Positions 54,455 through 63,444 of a stretch of 64,000 nucleotides of DNA are shown here, piece after piece. Both the position numbers and the translations under genes were made by a program. The notes beneath the pieces were generated by a model. It did no database searches, was not told the origin of the DNA, and saw only the letters and a list, made by a program, of their open reading frames with translations. Source of the stretch: UBA1715 sp964346725 (lineage in GTDB: Bacteria; Bacteroidota; Bacteroidia; Bacteroidales; UBA1715); NCBI GenBank assembly GCA_964346725.1, contig CAYFVM010000008.1:5808-69807 (forward strand), given 5' to 3'. Position 1 is the first letter of the stretch. Each line of letters opens with the position of its first letter.

Positions 54455-55711
54455 ATGAAATTCGAAGACTATCATATTAGCAAAAAAATCAAGCAGAGTC
54501 TTGACGAATTAGAATTTAAGCGCCCTACCGACATTCAATTCAAAGCAATCACGCCGATACTCAAAGGAGACGACGTGCTTGCCATAGCACAAACAGGTAC
54601 GGGAAAAACCGCTGCTTTTGTGATTCCTGCGCTTGAAGTTCTTACACGAAGCCGTGCGAAAGGCTACGACAACGGAGCTATTCGCACTATAGTAATGGAG
54701 CCTACACGCGAATTGGTGATACAGACTGCGGAAGTCTTCCGCTCTATTGGCAAATACCTTGACATTACCGTTCTTGGCTTGTTTGGCGGCGTAGAACAAG
54801 ACCCGCAAATTTCTCGCCTCAAAAATGGTGTAGACGTTTTGGTCTGCACTCCCGGACGATTATTCGACCTTGTAAGTCAAGGATACGTAAACCTGCATGG
54901 CATTAAACTTTTGGTGCTCGACGAAGCCGACCAAATGCTTGATTTAGGCTTCATTGGCGACATTCGACAATTGATAAAATTATTGCCTCGCTACCGCCAA
55001 ACATTGTTTTTCTCAGCTACCATCAATCCCGAAATTAAAGAACTTGCCTACTCTTTAGTTTCAAAACCGGTAAAAATTGAAATTTCTCCGAAAGATCCGG
55101 TTTCCAAACACGTGAACCACTTTGTTTCATACATTGAAATGGATGACAAACGATTCTTTTTAGAACGTTTAATTAAAGAAAATCCGGAAGATAAAATGTT
55201 GGTGTTTGTTCGTACAAAAGTGCGTGCCGAGCGCGTAAAAAGCGCCATGGAACGCGCCGACATTCAATGCGACACAATACACGGTGACAAAACCCAACAA
55301 GAACGCAACAAAGTGATGCAGGACTTTCGTTCAGGCGAACTAAAGATATTGATCGCAACCGACGTTTCGGCCAGAGGAATTGACATTCCAAACATTGAAA
55401 CTGTTATAAACTACGATTTGCCCGAGCAAACCGAAAACTACGTTCATCGTGTTGGTCGTACCGGCCGTGGCAATAAGTTCGGAACGTCTATCTCATTTTG
55501 CAGCAAAGAAGAGCGTCCTCTTTTGGAAGAAATTGAGACCTATCTTACCAAACCTATTTCGGAACTTAGCATAGATGCGAGCACGTACAAAGAAACGATA
55601 AAAATGACCACAGACAAGTCACAAGGAGATTTAAACGCCATTTTAAGTGAATGTGAACGCATAGACGAAATCAAGAGAAAGAAAGCGAAATCAAAAGGGA
55701 AGAAAAAATAA
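54455..55711 (+). CDS. DEAD-box RNA helicase
   Basis: 418 residues, a RhlE-like RNA helicase. Q motif (FKRPTDIQFKAI, about 18-30), motif I AQTGTGKTAA (about 45-54), Ia PTRELV, Ib TPGRL, II VLDEADQM, III FSATI, then the second RecA domain with IV-VI: LVFVRTK, ATDVSARGIDIP, HRVGRTGRG. The C-terminal tail is short and basic (KRKKAKSKGKKK). It unwinds RNA during ribosome assembly or decay. The 3' end is 2 bp from the convergent nucleoside-gate gene. Confidence 0.93.
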   Translation: MKFEDYHISKKIKQSLDELEFKRPTDIQFKAITPILKGDDVLAIAQTGTGKTAAFVIPALEVLTRSRAKGYDNGAIRTIVMEPTRELVIQTAEVFRSIGKYLDITVLGLFGGVEQDPQISRLKNGVDVLVCTPGRLFDLVSQGYVNLHGIKLLVLDEADQMLDLGFIGDIRQLIKLLPRYRQTLFFSATINPEIKELAYSLVSKPVKIEISPKDPVSKHVNHFVSYIEMDDKRFFLERLIKENPEDKMLVFVRTKVRAERVKSAMERADIQCDTIHGDKTQQERNKVMQDFRSGELKILIATDVSARGIDIPNIETVINYDLPEQTENYVHRVGRTGRGNKFGTSISFCSKEERPLLEEIETYLTKPISELSIDASTYKETIKMTTDKSQGDLNAILSECERIDEIKRKKAKSKGKKK

Positions 55712-55712
55712 C

Positions 55713-56681
55713 CTAGGCCTCTTTCCTCATAAAAACACGAAGAAACGTTTTGTCCGAAATGTGTTTTGTAGCATGCACTACAAGAAACATTATGACAAAC
55801 GCAAACATAGCCCGAAACAAGAACACGCCGGTCCAATCTGCGCCCATTGAAATCATTAACAAAGAATCTTCGATAAGGCTGTGAAATAAACCGAGAAACG
55901 ACATTGAGTAAAACACTTCTCGCGGAGGTATTTCCTTGTGCTGACATTCATCAATAAGCAAACCGCCACCATACGCGATTCCCAACGTGAGCCCCACCAC
56001 CGTCAACGGTAACACCTCTTCGCCTATTCCCATCCAACCAAGAGCAGGCTTGAGAACAGCGTTCAAAAGGTTTATAATACCCGTTATCTGTAATATGTGC
56101 AACACTATTACCAAACAGAAAATAACACACGTTATCAAGGCATAATGTTGTAATTCATGTAAAGCCCACACTCCCCAACTGAGGCGTTCTGAATCTCCAA
56201 CTAATGGCATAGAAACTGGTTGCTGCAACCACTCGAAATAGGTATAGATATTTGAAAGAATAATGCCTGCAACAATAGCAAATCCGAAACGTATACAAAA
56301 CATTATCCATAAACGTATGCCCGTCTTTTTAGCGATAGTCAATTCTATAGGAAACGTGTGCGCTATAAGCGACATAACACAAAGCGTGGTCATTTGTGCT
56401 ACCGTTATAGGCTCCATGTACGGATAAATAGCAAACAACGCAATAAATCCACCATAAATATTCACAATCATAGTAGATAGCCACACCAAAGCCATTTCTG
56501 GCGGTAAATTCACAATCTGCATAACCGGGGTGAGCACATTGCTAATTGGTTCCAGTAAATTTAATTCTTGTATTATGCGAATAACGAAAGAAATTGGAAT
56601 CATGAATTTGAACAAAATGAAACACGCATTTTTTGTGCGTTCAAATACATATTTCCAAAAATCACGAAATGATTCTTTCAT
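55713..56681 (-). CDS. nucleoside-recognition (Gate) domain membrane protein
   Basis: 322 residues with about eight hydrophobic segments and two copies of the Gate/nucleoside-recognition motif region: PEMALVWLSTMIVNIYGGFI (about 60-80) and TVVGLTLGIAYGGGLLIDEC (about 225-245), the latter followed by FYSMSFLGLFHSLIEDSLL. This resembles SpmA/SpmB-type and nucleoside-transporter-gate proteins; the substrate is not known. It overlaps the phosphatase gene by 4 bp (ATGA), so the two are translationally coupled in the PspC-CinA-phosphatase-Gate unit. Confidence 0.82.
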   Translation of the reverse strand: MKESFRDFWKYVFERTKNACFILFKFMIPISFVIRIIQELNLLEPISNVLTPVMQIVNLPPEMALVWLSTMIVNIYGGFIALFAIYPYMEPITVAQMTTLCVMSLIAHTFPIELTIAKKTGIRLWIMFCIRFGFAIVAGIILSNIYTYFEWLQQPVSMPLVGDSERLSWGVWALHELQHYALITCVIFCLVIVLHILQITGIINLLNAVLKPALGWMGIGEEVLPLTVVGLTLGIAYGGGLLIDECQHKEIPPREVFYSMSFLGLFHSLIEDSLLMISMGADWTGVFLFRAMFAFVIMFLVVHATKHISDKTFLRVFMRKEA

Positions 56682-57160
56682 TTTGCTTCCAATGTGTCTA
56701 ACAACTTGGCACAGCCAACTTCAAGCATATCTATCACCAACTCAAAACCGGCATCTCCTCCATAATACGGGTCTGGCACAGATGTTCGGCCAAATTCAGG
56801 ACAATATTCAACCATACGACGAATTTTACTCCGTTGCTCGTCGGTTTTGGCTATATGCCGCAAATCGCTCACATTTTCATTGTCCATGCCAATAATAAGA
56901 TCAAACATCTCAAAATCAACTTTTGTTACCGGACGAGAACGATGCGTAATACTATATCCACGACGTTGCGCATGAAACAACATTCTATGATCGGCCGAAT
57001 CGCCTTCATGATAATCAAGAATGCCCGCAGAATCTATTTTATAGTCATCTGCGCAACCACGTTTTTCTACCAAACTAAGCATAATTGTTTCGGCCAATGG
57101 CGAACGACAAATATTGCCAAGACAAACAAATAAAATTTTGTGTGGATTAGATTGTTTCAC
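56678..57160 (-). CDS. low-molecular-weight protein-tyrosine-phosphatase
   Basis: 160 residues. The P-loop FVCLGNICRSP puts the catalytic Cys at about 13 and Arg at about 19 (CX5R); the acid is the Asp of VPDPYYGG (about 130). All catalytic parts are present. It removes phosphate from protein tyrosines or small phosphoesters. The start codon is GTG at 57160: no in-frame ATG lies between an upstream stop and the P-loop. The start overlaps the cinA 3' end by 14 bp, and the gene's end overlaps the Gate gene. Confidence 0.92.
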   Translation of the reverse strand: MKQSNPHKILFVCLGNICRSPLAETIMLSLVEKRGCADDYKIDSAGILDYHEGDSADHRMLFHAQRRGYSITHRSRPVTKVDFEMFDLIIGMDNENVSDLRHIAKTDEQRSKIRRMVEYCPEFGRTSVPDPYYGGDAGFELVIDMLEVGCAKLLDTLEAK

Positions 57161-58403
57161 CGTGTTCAGATAATATTAAACTTTGTAACATAACTAAGGC
57201 TGCAATCGTTGCCCGCTCTATGTTGCGTTCACGATTTTTCTCAAACAAAAACTTTTGTGCAATAATGTTGCATTTAGAAGCAACAGCAATCCAAACGGTT
57301 CCTACCGGCTTTTCAATAGAGCCACCTGAAGGACCGGCAATACCAGATGTAGCAATGCCATACGTAGTAGCAATTTTTTTACGAACTTCGGAAGCCATGG
57401 TTTTTACTACTTGTTCGCTCACAGCACCAAACTGTTCTATATCTTTAGGATTGACGTTCAGTTGATTGATTTTTACAGAATTGTCGTAGGAAATCACACT
57501 GCCCCAGTAATACGCTGAACTACCCGGTATGCGCGTTATTTTTCCGGAAATATTTCCTCCGGTGCAACTTTCGGCCGTAGAAACCGTTGCTTGATATTTG
57601 AGCAACAAGGCACCTACGCGTTCTTCCATCGTTTCATCATCAAACGCACAAATGTACGGATTGATTATGGCGCGCAACTTTTGCTCTTCTTGGGCAACCA
57701 GTTCATGCGCACGTTCTTGCGTTTCGGCCGTACATGACATTCGTAGTTTTACCAAACCCGGCACCGGCAAATATGCAAGATGAATCTCATTCGGCAACTG
57801 ATTTTCCCACTCACCTATCATTTCGGCCAATTTTGATTCTGCAATATTGGTCACAATTATATGACGATGAAAAATAACCGGCAATTTGAATTTTTCTTGC
57901 AACCACGGAATTACCGACTGAGACATCATTTCTTTCATTTCATAAGGAACTCCGGGAAGCGACACCACTATATGTCCATTTCTTTCAAACCACATTCCCG
58001 AGGCTGTTCCGCAAGGATTCGGTATAAAACGAGCCGCTTTGGGAAATTGAGCCTGTGTATGATTTTTTTCGTTTATCTCCTGATTGCGATCACGCACATA
58101 GCGAGCCATACCATCATATGCCTGCTGATTAAATTCAAGTTCAGTTTCGAAAAAATCACACAACACCAATTTCGTTATATCATCATTCGTTGGACCTAAA
58201 CCACCAGTAATAACAACCACCTCATTTCCAGCAATTAAACGAGCAAGTGTTTTAAGTATTTTGCTCCGCTCATCACCAATCGTTTCGGCACTATGCATGC
58301 TGAAACCTATCGCTGACAAATGCTCACCAAGCCATGCAGCATTGGTGTTAATGGTTTTGCCAATTAATAATTCGTCACCAATACTTATAAGTGCAACATT
58401 CAT
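57147..58403 (-). CDS. CinA-family protein (MoCF plus NMN-amidohydrolase domains)
   Basis: 418 residues. The N-terminal MoaB/MoCF-like domain has ISIGDELLIGKTINTNAAWL (about 6-25), ITGGLGPTNDDITK (about 64-77) and LPGVPYEMKEMM; the C-terminal PncC-type domain has STAESCTGGNISGKIT (about 272-287), GAVSEQVVKTMA and ATSGIAGPSGGS. The second half hydrolyses nicotinamide mononucleotide in NAD recycling; the first has ADP-ribose pyrophosphatase activity in related proteins. Together they fit NAD salvage; nadD lies 2 kb away. It starts one base after the pspC stop. Confidence 0.9.
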   Translation of the reverse strand: MNVALISIGDELLIGKTINTNAAWLGEHLSAIGFSMHSAETIGDERSKILKTLARLIAGNEVVVITGGLGPTNDDITKLVLCDFFETELEFNQQAYDGMARYVRDRNQEINEKNHTQAQFPKAARFIPNPCGTASGMWFERNGHIVVSLPGVPYEMKEMMSQSVIPWLQEKFKLPVIFHRHIIVTNIAESKLAEMIGEWENQLPNEIHLAYLPVPGLVKLRMSCTAETQERAHELVAQEEQKLRAIINPYICAFDDETMEERVGALLLKYQATVSTAESCTGGNISGKITRIPGSSAYYWGSVISYDNSVKINQLNVNPKDIEQFGAVSEQVVKTMASEVRKKIATTYGIATSGIAGPSGGSIEKPVGTVWIAVASKCNIIAQKFLFEKNRERNIERATIAALVMLQSLILSEHGETI

Positions 58404-58404
58404 G

Positions 58405-58578
58405 CTAGTTTGGCATTAAAATCAAACTAACTAAATACACCCAAAAACCTAATAAGCCAAAAACAGTTGCCACTACAAAAACAATACGTACAAGAGTTAC
58501 ATCAATTCCGAAATACTCTGCGTAACCAGCAGCAACTCCTGCTATCATTTTGTTTGAAGATCTTTTTAATGTTGCCAT
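58405..58578 (-). CDS. small PspC-domain membrane protein (57 residues)
   Basis: Reading the minus strand from ATG 58578 gives 57 codons to TAG at 58405: an N-terminal LKRSSNKMIAGVAAGYAEYF and then a membrane stretch VTLVRIVFVVATVFGLLGFW ending in LILMPN. This is the complete pfam PspC fold (K/R-rich start, AGVxAGxAxYF, D/I-x-VRI hydrophobic helix). PspC proteins sense envelope stress with PspB in enterobacteria, but single-domain forms are widespread and their role is unclear. Its stop is one base before the cinA start, and it has its own -7 element, so it heads the PspC-CinA-phosphatase-Gate unit. Confidence 0.88.
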   Translation of the reverse strand: MATLKRSSNKMIAGVAAGYAEYFGIDVTLVRIVFVVATVFGLLGFWVYLVSLILMPN

Positions 58579-58604
58579 TTTTGATAATTATTAAATTATT
58601 GCTA

Positions 58605-58631
58605 CAAAAGTAATCAGAATTCATAAATTTG
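58605..58631. promoter_or_regulatory. divergent -7 elements for pspC (-) and nif3-like (+)
   Basis: TACTTTTG on the minus strand (58605-58612) and TAAATTTG on the plus strand (58624-58631) both fit TAnnTTTG. They lie back to back in the 67-bp divergent space, 27 bp before pspC and 15 bp before the nif3-like ATG. Confidence 0.45.
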
Positions 58632-58645
58632 AAAAAAATACGCAT

Positions 58646-59740
58646 ATGATAGTTCAAGATTGTATCTCTATTTTAGAAAATTTTGCGCCATTGCAATATC
58701 AAGAATCGTATGACAACTCCGGATTGCTTGTGGGCAACAGAAATGACATTATAACAAAAGCATTGCTCACGATTGATGTTACTCCGGCGGTTGTGCAAGA
58801 AGCAATTGATAGCAAAACCGACATAATAATAGCCCACCATCCACTTATTTTCAAGCCACTGAAACACCTTACCTACAGTTCTGACGTAGAAACATGCGTG
58901 AGCATGGCTATCAAACATTCCATCGCAATATATGCGTGTCATACAAATCTTGACGCAATGATTCATGGAGTAAATGCAAAAATTTGCGAGAAAATTGGTT
59001 TACAACACTCCAAAATAATGGTTCCGCGCCAAAATCAACTCACGAAATTGGTAACGTTTGTACCCAATGCACACGTTGAAAAAGTACAAGAAGCAATTTT
59101 CGTCGCAGGTGCAGGCAGCATAGGTAATTACGACAAATGCAGTTTTTTTGCACAAGGTACCGGAACGTTTCGGGCAAATGAACAAGCAAATCCATTTGTT
59201 GGTGAGAAAAATGAATTACACCTCGAACCGGAAACAAAAATAGAAACAATATTTCCGAACGAAAAAACCAACGAGGTGCTTTCCGCACTTTTTGCAAACC
59301 ATCCGTACGAAGAAGTTGCCTACGATTTGTATCCCGTGCGCAACACCTATCCCCTTGCCGGCGATGGTATGATTGGCGAACTTTCCGAACCTATAGAAAC
59401 CATGGAGTTCCTCAAATTCATTAAAGAAACATTTCACTGCGGTACTATTCGATACACAGCAAGCGACAAAAAAAACATCTCAAAAGTTGCTGTATGCGGA
59501 GGTTCCGGCAGTTTTCTCATTCAAAATGCCATGCAGCAAAAAGCTGACATTTTTATTACCGGAGATATGAAATATCACGACTTCTTTTTAGCTGATAATT
59601 CACTTATTATTGCCGATATAGGACATTATGAATCAGAACAATACACAAAAGAACTATTTTATGAGTTATTGAATAAAAAATTTTATAACTTTGCAATCCA
59701 AATTTCAAAGGTTAATACGAACCCGATAAACTATTTATAA
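58646..59740 (+). CDS. Nif3-like dinuclear metal-centre protein
   Basis: 364 residues. Metal-site motifs of the Nif3/YbgI family: IIIAHHPLIFKPLKHL (about 58-73), YACHTNLDAMIHGVN (about 95-109) and, near the end, FITGDMKYHDFFL with IADIGHYESEQ (about 303-328). The middle insertion (about 130-240, a PII-like CutA1-type fold) is the usual long form. Family members form hexamers with two metals; some have GTP cyclohydrolase I-related folds, but a confirmed role is lacking. Followed by the zinc-ribbon gene after 1 bp, an almost universal pairing in Bacteroidota. Confidence 0.92.
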   Translation: MIVQDCISILENFAPLQYQESYDNSGLLVGNRNDIITKALLTIDVTPAVVQEAIDSKTDIIIAHHPLIFKPLKHLTYSSDVETCVSMAIKHSIAIYACHTNLDAMIHGVNAKICEKIGLQHSKIMVPRQNQLTKLVTFVPNAHVEKVQEAIFVAGAGSIGNYDKCSFFAQGTGTFRANEQANPFVGEKNELHLEPETKIETIFPNEKTNEVLSALFANHPYEEVAYDLYPVRNTYPLAGDGMIGELSEPIETMEFLKFIKETFHCGTIRYTASDKKNISKVAVCGGSGSFLIQNAMQQKADIFITGDMKYHDFFLADNSLIIADIGHYESEQYTKELFYELLNKKFYNFAIQISKVNTNPINYL

Positions 59741-59741
59741 G

Positions 59742-60518
59742 ATGGCAAAAAAACAAACAGACATCGCTCCACAAACGGTAGAACAAAAACTTACGTTGTT
59801 GTTTCAACTCCAAGAAACAGATTCTAAGATTGATGAAATTCAAAGACTTCGCGGTGAGCTTCCTCTCGAAGTAAAAGATTTGGAAGACGAATTGGAAGGA
59901 TTGAATACTCGTAATACAAAAATCAAAGAAGAAATTGCTCAGAAAGAGAAAGATATAGCAACCAAAAAAGAAGAAATTAAGGAAGCTCTATCACAAGTAA
60001 AAAAATACGAAGAGCAACAAATGGACGTTCGTAACAATCGTGAATACGAGGCCATTACAAAAGAAGTTGAGTTTCAAAAATTAAACATTGAACTTTTCGA
60101 AAAACGCATCCGCGAATACTCAAACGATGTTGAAAATCGTAAAGCACAATTGGAAGCATCTAAAGCAAAATACGATGAACGTAAACTTGATTTGGACGCT
60201 AAGAAAAATGAATTAAACTCTATCATCAGCGAAACAAAAGCGGAAGAAGACCAATTGAAAGCTGATACAGAAAATATCTCAAGAAACATTGAAGAACGCT
60301 TACATACAGCATACAAACGTCTTCGCAAAAATGCGCACAATGGTGTAGCAGTTGCTACCGTAGAACGTGATGCATGTGGTGGTTGCTTCAACAAAATTCC
60401 ACCTCAAAGACAACTTGACATTAAAAGTCATAAGAAAATTATCGTATGTGAATATTGCGGTCGTATCTTAGTTGACAAAGAATTAGTTTTTGGTCCTGAG
60501 GTTGTTGAAGAAAAATAA
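59742..60518 (+). CDS. coiled-coil zinc-ribbon protein (DUF164, COG1579)
   Basis: 258 residues. A long antiparallel coiled coil covers about 30-190 (Glu/Lys heptads such as EEIAQKEKDIATKKEEIKEA). The C-terminal zinc ribbon has CGGCFNKIPPQRQLDI and VCEYCGRIL (about 209-243). The family is thought to bind nucleic acid or act as a scaffold; no reaction is known. It is paired with the Nif3-like gene (1 bp apart) and closed by a strong terminator. Confidence 0.9.
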   Translation: MAKKQTDIAPQTVEQKLTLLFQLQETDSKIDEIQRLRGELPLEVKDLEDELEGLNTRNTKIKEEIAQKEKDIATKKEEIKEALSQVKKYEEQQMDVRNNREYEAITKEVEFQKLNIELFEKRIREYSNDVENRKAQLEASKAKYDERKLDLDAKKNELNSIISETKAEEDQLKADTENISRNIEERLHTAYKRLRKNAHNGVAVATVERDACGGCFNKIPPQRQLDIKSHKKIIVCEYCGRILVDKELVFGPEVVEEK

Positions 60519-60541
60519 TTTCGCAAAACAAACGTTTATAT

Positions 60542-60573
60542 ATGCTGCTTGTGATTCACGAGCAGCATTTTTT
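60542..60573 (+). terminator. terminator between zinc-ribbon gene and nadD
   Basis: ATGCTGCTTGTG, loop ATT, CACGAGCAGCAT (12 bp with one G-U), then six T's. An ATG inside its left arm begins an upstream open frame of nadD, but the hairpin shows that ATG is not the start. Confidence 0.9.
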
Positions 60574-60580
60574 ATCTAAA

Positions 60581-61168
60581 ATGGAAATAGGTCTTTACTT
60601 CGGTTCTTTCAACCCCATTCACATTGGTCATCTTGCCATAGCAAATTACATGCTTGACTTTTCGCCAATAGATGAATTGTGGTTTGTAATTTCTCCGCAA
60701 AACCCCGACAAAGAAAAAGCCTCATTGCTCAACGATTACCAACGGTTACACATGGTAGATTTGGCTATAGAAGATTTTCCTCGATTGCGCACATCATCAA
60801 TTGAGTTTACCTTGCCGCAACCATCCTATACGATTAATACACTAACCCACTTGGAGGAGAAATACCCTGAACACAGATTTTCGCTCATTATGGGTGGTGA
60901 TAATCTTCTAACCTTTAATCGATGGAAAAACGCTCAAAGAATCCTAGAAGGCTATACATTATATGTATACCCACGTCCTAACTGCGAAATACCCAAAAAC
61001 TACATAAACCATCCGCATATACAAATTATACATGCCCCTCTCATGCAAATTTCATCGAGTTTCATTCGTAAATGTATACAAGATGGGAAAAGCGTTCAAG
61101 GATTTATGCCTGCTGCGGCATGGAAATATTTAGATGAAATGAATTTTTACAAAAAAACATCTTTATAA
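60581..61168 (+). CDS. nadD: nicotinate-nucleotide adenylyltransferase
   Basis: 195 residues. It adenylates nicotinate mononucleotide to make NaAD in NAD synthesis. Nucleotidyltransferase motif GSFNPIHIGHLAIANYML (about 7-24; the HxGH reads HIGH), SLIMGGDNLLTFNRWKN (about 103-119), and the ISSSFIR site near 162. The start ATG 60581 (MEIGLYFGSF) fits the family; the longer frame from 60542 lies within a terminator hairpin. A clear short A-rich leader precedes it. Confidence 0.93.
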   Translation: MEIGLYFGSFNPIHIGHLAIANYMLDFSPIDELWFVISPQNPDKEKASLLNDYQRLHMVDLAIEDFPRLRTSSIEFTLPQPSYTINTLTHLEEKYPEHRFSLIMGGDNLLTFNRWKNAQRILEGYTLYVYPRPNCEIPKNYINHPHIQIIHAPLMQISSSFIRKCIQDGKSVQGFMPAAAWKYLDEMNFYKKTSL

Positions 61169-61214
61169 ATATATAAGAAATAGTATTTTTGCAAAAAAAC
61201 AAAACTAAAGAACA

Positions 61215-61880
61215 TTGATAACAGAACTCTTTATACAAGGCATTCTTATAGGTTTATTTGTATCTGTACCAATGGGTCCAATAGGAGTTTTGTGCTTGCA
61301 GCGTACACTACAGCAAGGACGCTTATCAGGATTCATATCCGGTTTAGGTGCTGCTATAGCTGACACTGTTTTTGCCTCAATTGCCGGACTCGGATTAACA
61401 ATGATATCAGACTTTTTTGAAGATTACCAATTGTATATCATGTTGGCTGGAGCTGTATTGCTCATTTTTTTAGGTCTGCGCATGTTTTTCAGAAATACCA
61501 TAAAACAAGTACGAGCTTTCAAATACAAACAATCTAACTTGGTTACCGACTTTTTTTCTGTATTTGCACTTACGATTACAAACCCACTCACTATCATATT
61601 TTACGGATTTGTATTTGCCACATTCGGCATGGTGCAAGACAATCTTTGGTCGCTTGGCTCTATACTCGCTGGTATCTTTTGCGGAGCAATTAGCGTGTGG
61701 TTTTTACTCTCTACACTTGTCAACATTTTCCGCAAACATTTCAGATTACGTATTATTTTCTATATAAATAAAATCGCAGGAATCATTATCATTCTCTTTG
61801 GTTTATTTGCTATTTACAGTGCATTTTCTCCTGTCGAAAAAGAATTGGAAAATCACAATGTTCCAATAATAACGAAATAA
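61215..61880 (+). CDS. LysE-family translocator
   Basis: 221 residues with about six membrane segments (FIQGILIGLFVSVPMGPIGV, TVFASIAGLGLTMISDFF, MLAGAVLLIFLGLRMFF, IIIILFGLFAIYSA). The family motif VPMGPIGVLCLQRTLQQG near 18-35 matches LysE/RhtB exporters of amino acids; substrate unknown. The start is TTG at 61215: an in-frame TAA lies 7 bases upstream (61206-61208), and the next in-frame ATG (61272, inside VPMGPIG) would cut the first helix. The stop is one base before mnmE, so these two are cotranscribed. Confidence 0.87.
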   Translation: MITELFIQGILIGLFVSVPMGPIGVLCLQRTLQQGRLSGFISGLGAAIADTVFASIAGLGLTMISDFFEDYQLYIMLAGAVLLIFLGLRMFFRNTIKQVRAFKYKQSNLVTDFFSVFALTITNPLTIIFYGFVFATFGMVQDNLWSLGSILAGIFCGAISVWFLLSTLVNIFRKHFRLRIIFYINKIAGIIIILFGLFAIYSAFSPVEKELENHNVPIITK

Positions 61881-61881
61881 T

Positions 61882-63276
61882 ATGATAGTTGAATCCAATA
61901 CCATTTGTGCTATTGCTACAGCTCAAGGCAAAGGAGCTATTGCTATTATACGAATTAGCGGAGAAATGACGAAAGAAATTATTCTTCGCACTTTCAAACC
62001 ATACAAGCAAGTTACTGATTGGCAAAACGTTGGATACAAAATTCATTACGGAGAAATCATCAAAAACGGAGAAACAGTAGATTCGGTACTTGTATCTATT
62101 TTTAACACTCCAAACTCCTATACCGGCGAAGATTCCGCCGAAATAAGTTGCCACGCATCAGCATTTATTCAACAAGAAATTTTGGATTTGCTCATACAAA
62201 ACGGAGCACGACTAGCACACCCTGGAGAATTTACGCAACGAGCATTTCTAAACAGAAAAATGGATTTGTCGCAAGCCGAAGCCGTTGCCGATTTGATTGC
62301 CTCCACCTCTGCTTCATCGCACCATTTGGCCATGTCGCAAATGAAAGGCGGCTATGCCAAAGAATTGAAAGACTTGCGCGAAGTGTTGCTCAAATTCTTG
62401 TCGTTACTTGAATTAGAGCTCGATTTTAGCGAAGAAGACGTAGAGTTTACAGACCGCAACGCATTACAAACACTCTGTGCAGACTTGACTACACGTGTTG
62501 AAAAACTTGTATCATCGTTCAAACTCGGTAATGCCATAAAATTAGGTATTCCCGTGTGTATTGTGGGCGAACCAAACGTAGGAAAATCGACATTGCTCAA
62601 CGCAATTTTAAACGAAGACAAAGCCATAGTTTCAGACATTCCGGGAACTACACGCGATGCAATTGAAGATACCATCATTTTGCACGATATTACGTTCCGT
62701 TTTATTGACACAGCAGGCATTCGTAATACCGAAAACGAGATAGAAAAAATCGGTATACAGAAAACGTTTGAAAACATTGACAAAGCCAGCTATATTTTGG
62801 TTCTTGTTGATGCGTCATCAAACCGCACCGACACAGCCAAAACCCTTACTGATGTAAAGAAACGCGCCGGAGATAAAAAACTCTTCTTGGTTTTAACAAA
62901 AACCGACCTCTGCACTTCTGCAACAAAAGACAAGAGTGTTTTCCCGGAACTTTCTGAGGATGACGAAGTTGTTGCTATTTCAGCAAAACAACACATCAAT
63001 ATAGACCAACTCATAGAACGATTGGCTGCATCGGTTCGCAACAATGCAATCACTGAAGAAGATGCCATAGTAACAAACGCGCGCCACCACGAAGCTCTTA
63101 AACATGCGTTGGAGTCTTTACACAATATAGATGAAGGATTGAGCTCTGGACTTACCAGCGACTTGGTCAGCCTTGAACTTCGCCAAGTGCTCCACTACAT
63201 TGGTACAATTACCGGAGAAATTTCCGAAGAAGAAATGCTTGGCAATATTTTCAGCCATTTCTGCATAGGAAAGTAA
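61882..63276 (+). CDS. mnmE: tRNA uridine-5-carboxymethylaminomethyl modification GTPase
   Basis: 464 residues. With MnmG it modifies U34 of tRNAs for NNA/NNG codons. The N-terminal formyl-THF-binding domain has TICAIATAQGKGAIAIIRIS and SYTGEDSAEISCHAS, GEFTQRAFLNRKMDLSQAEAV; the GTPase has G1 GEPNVGKSTLLNAIL, the T-loop SDIPGTTRD, G3 DTAG and the G4-type VLTKTDL. It ends in the conserved CIGK. The 3' end, TTCTGCATAGGAAAGTAA, resembles the attB of SGI1-type islands, which insert at the end of this gene in enterobacteria. Confidence 0.95.
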   Translation: MIVESNTICAIATAQGKGAIAIIRISGEMTKEIILRTFKPYKQVTDWQNVGYKIHYGEIIKNGETVDSVLVSIFNTPNSYTGEDSAEISCHASAFIQQEILDLLIQNGARLAHPGEFTQRAFLNRKMDLSQAEAVADLIASTSASSHHLAMSQMKGGYAKELKDLREVLLKFLSLLELELDFSEEDVEFTDRNALQTLCADLTTRVEKLVSSFKLGNAIKLGIPVCIVGEPNVGKSTLLNAILNEDKAIVSDIPGTTRDAIEDTIILHDITFRFIDTAGIRNTENEIEKIGIQKTFENIDKASYILVLVDASSNRTDTAKTLTDVKKRAGDKKLFLVLTKTDLCTSATKDKSVFPELSEDDEVVAISAKQHINIDQLIERLAASVRNNAITEEDAIVTNARHHEALKHALESLHNIDEGLSSGLTSDLVSLELRQVLHYIGTITGEISEEEMLGNIFSHFCIGK

Positions 63277-63318
63277 TCCTCAATAAACCACCGTAAATAA
63301 ACATAGAGGAAATTCTTG

Positions 63319-63342
63319 AAATGCCTGTCATTCTGGCATTTT
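63319..63342 (+). terminator. candidate hairpin after mnmE
   Basis: AAATGCC, 9-nt loop, GGCATTT followed by only a short TT(TT)AC. A weak rho-independent terminator or a conserved hairpin. Confidence 0.45.
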
Positions 63343-63395
63343 ACGACTATTGTTTTTAATCAACCTTTTGTTTTATTATCGTTATTTTGGTTAAT

Positions 63396-63417
63396 TTTGT
63401 ACCACATTTGTACCACA
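63396..63417. repeat. tandem 11-bp repeat
   Basis: TTTGTACCACA occurs twice in direct tandem (63396-63406, 63407-63417), followed by ACCACA. It lies in the gene-free strip between mnmE and the hypothetical genes and may be an integrase-type binding site. Confidence 0.6.
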
Positions 63418-63444
63418 ACCACAAATTAGTGAGAATTACAACTA

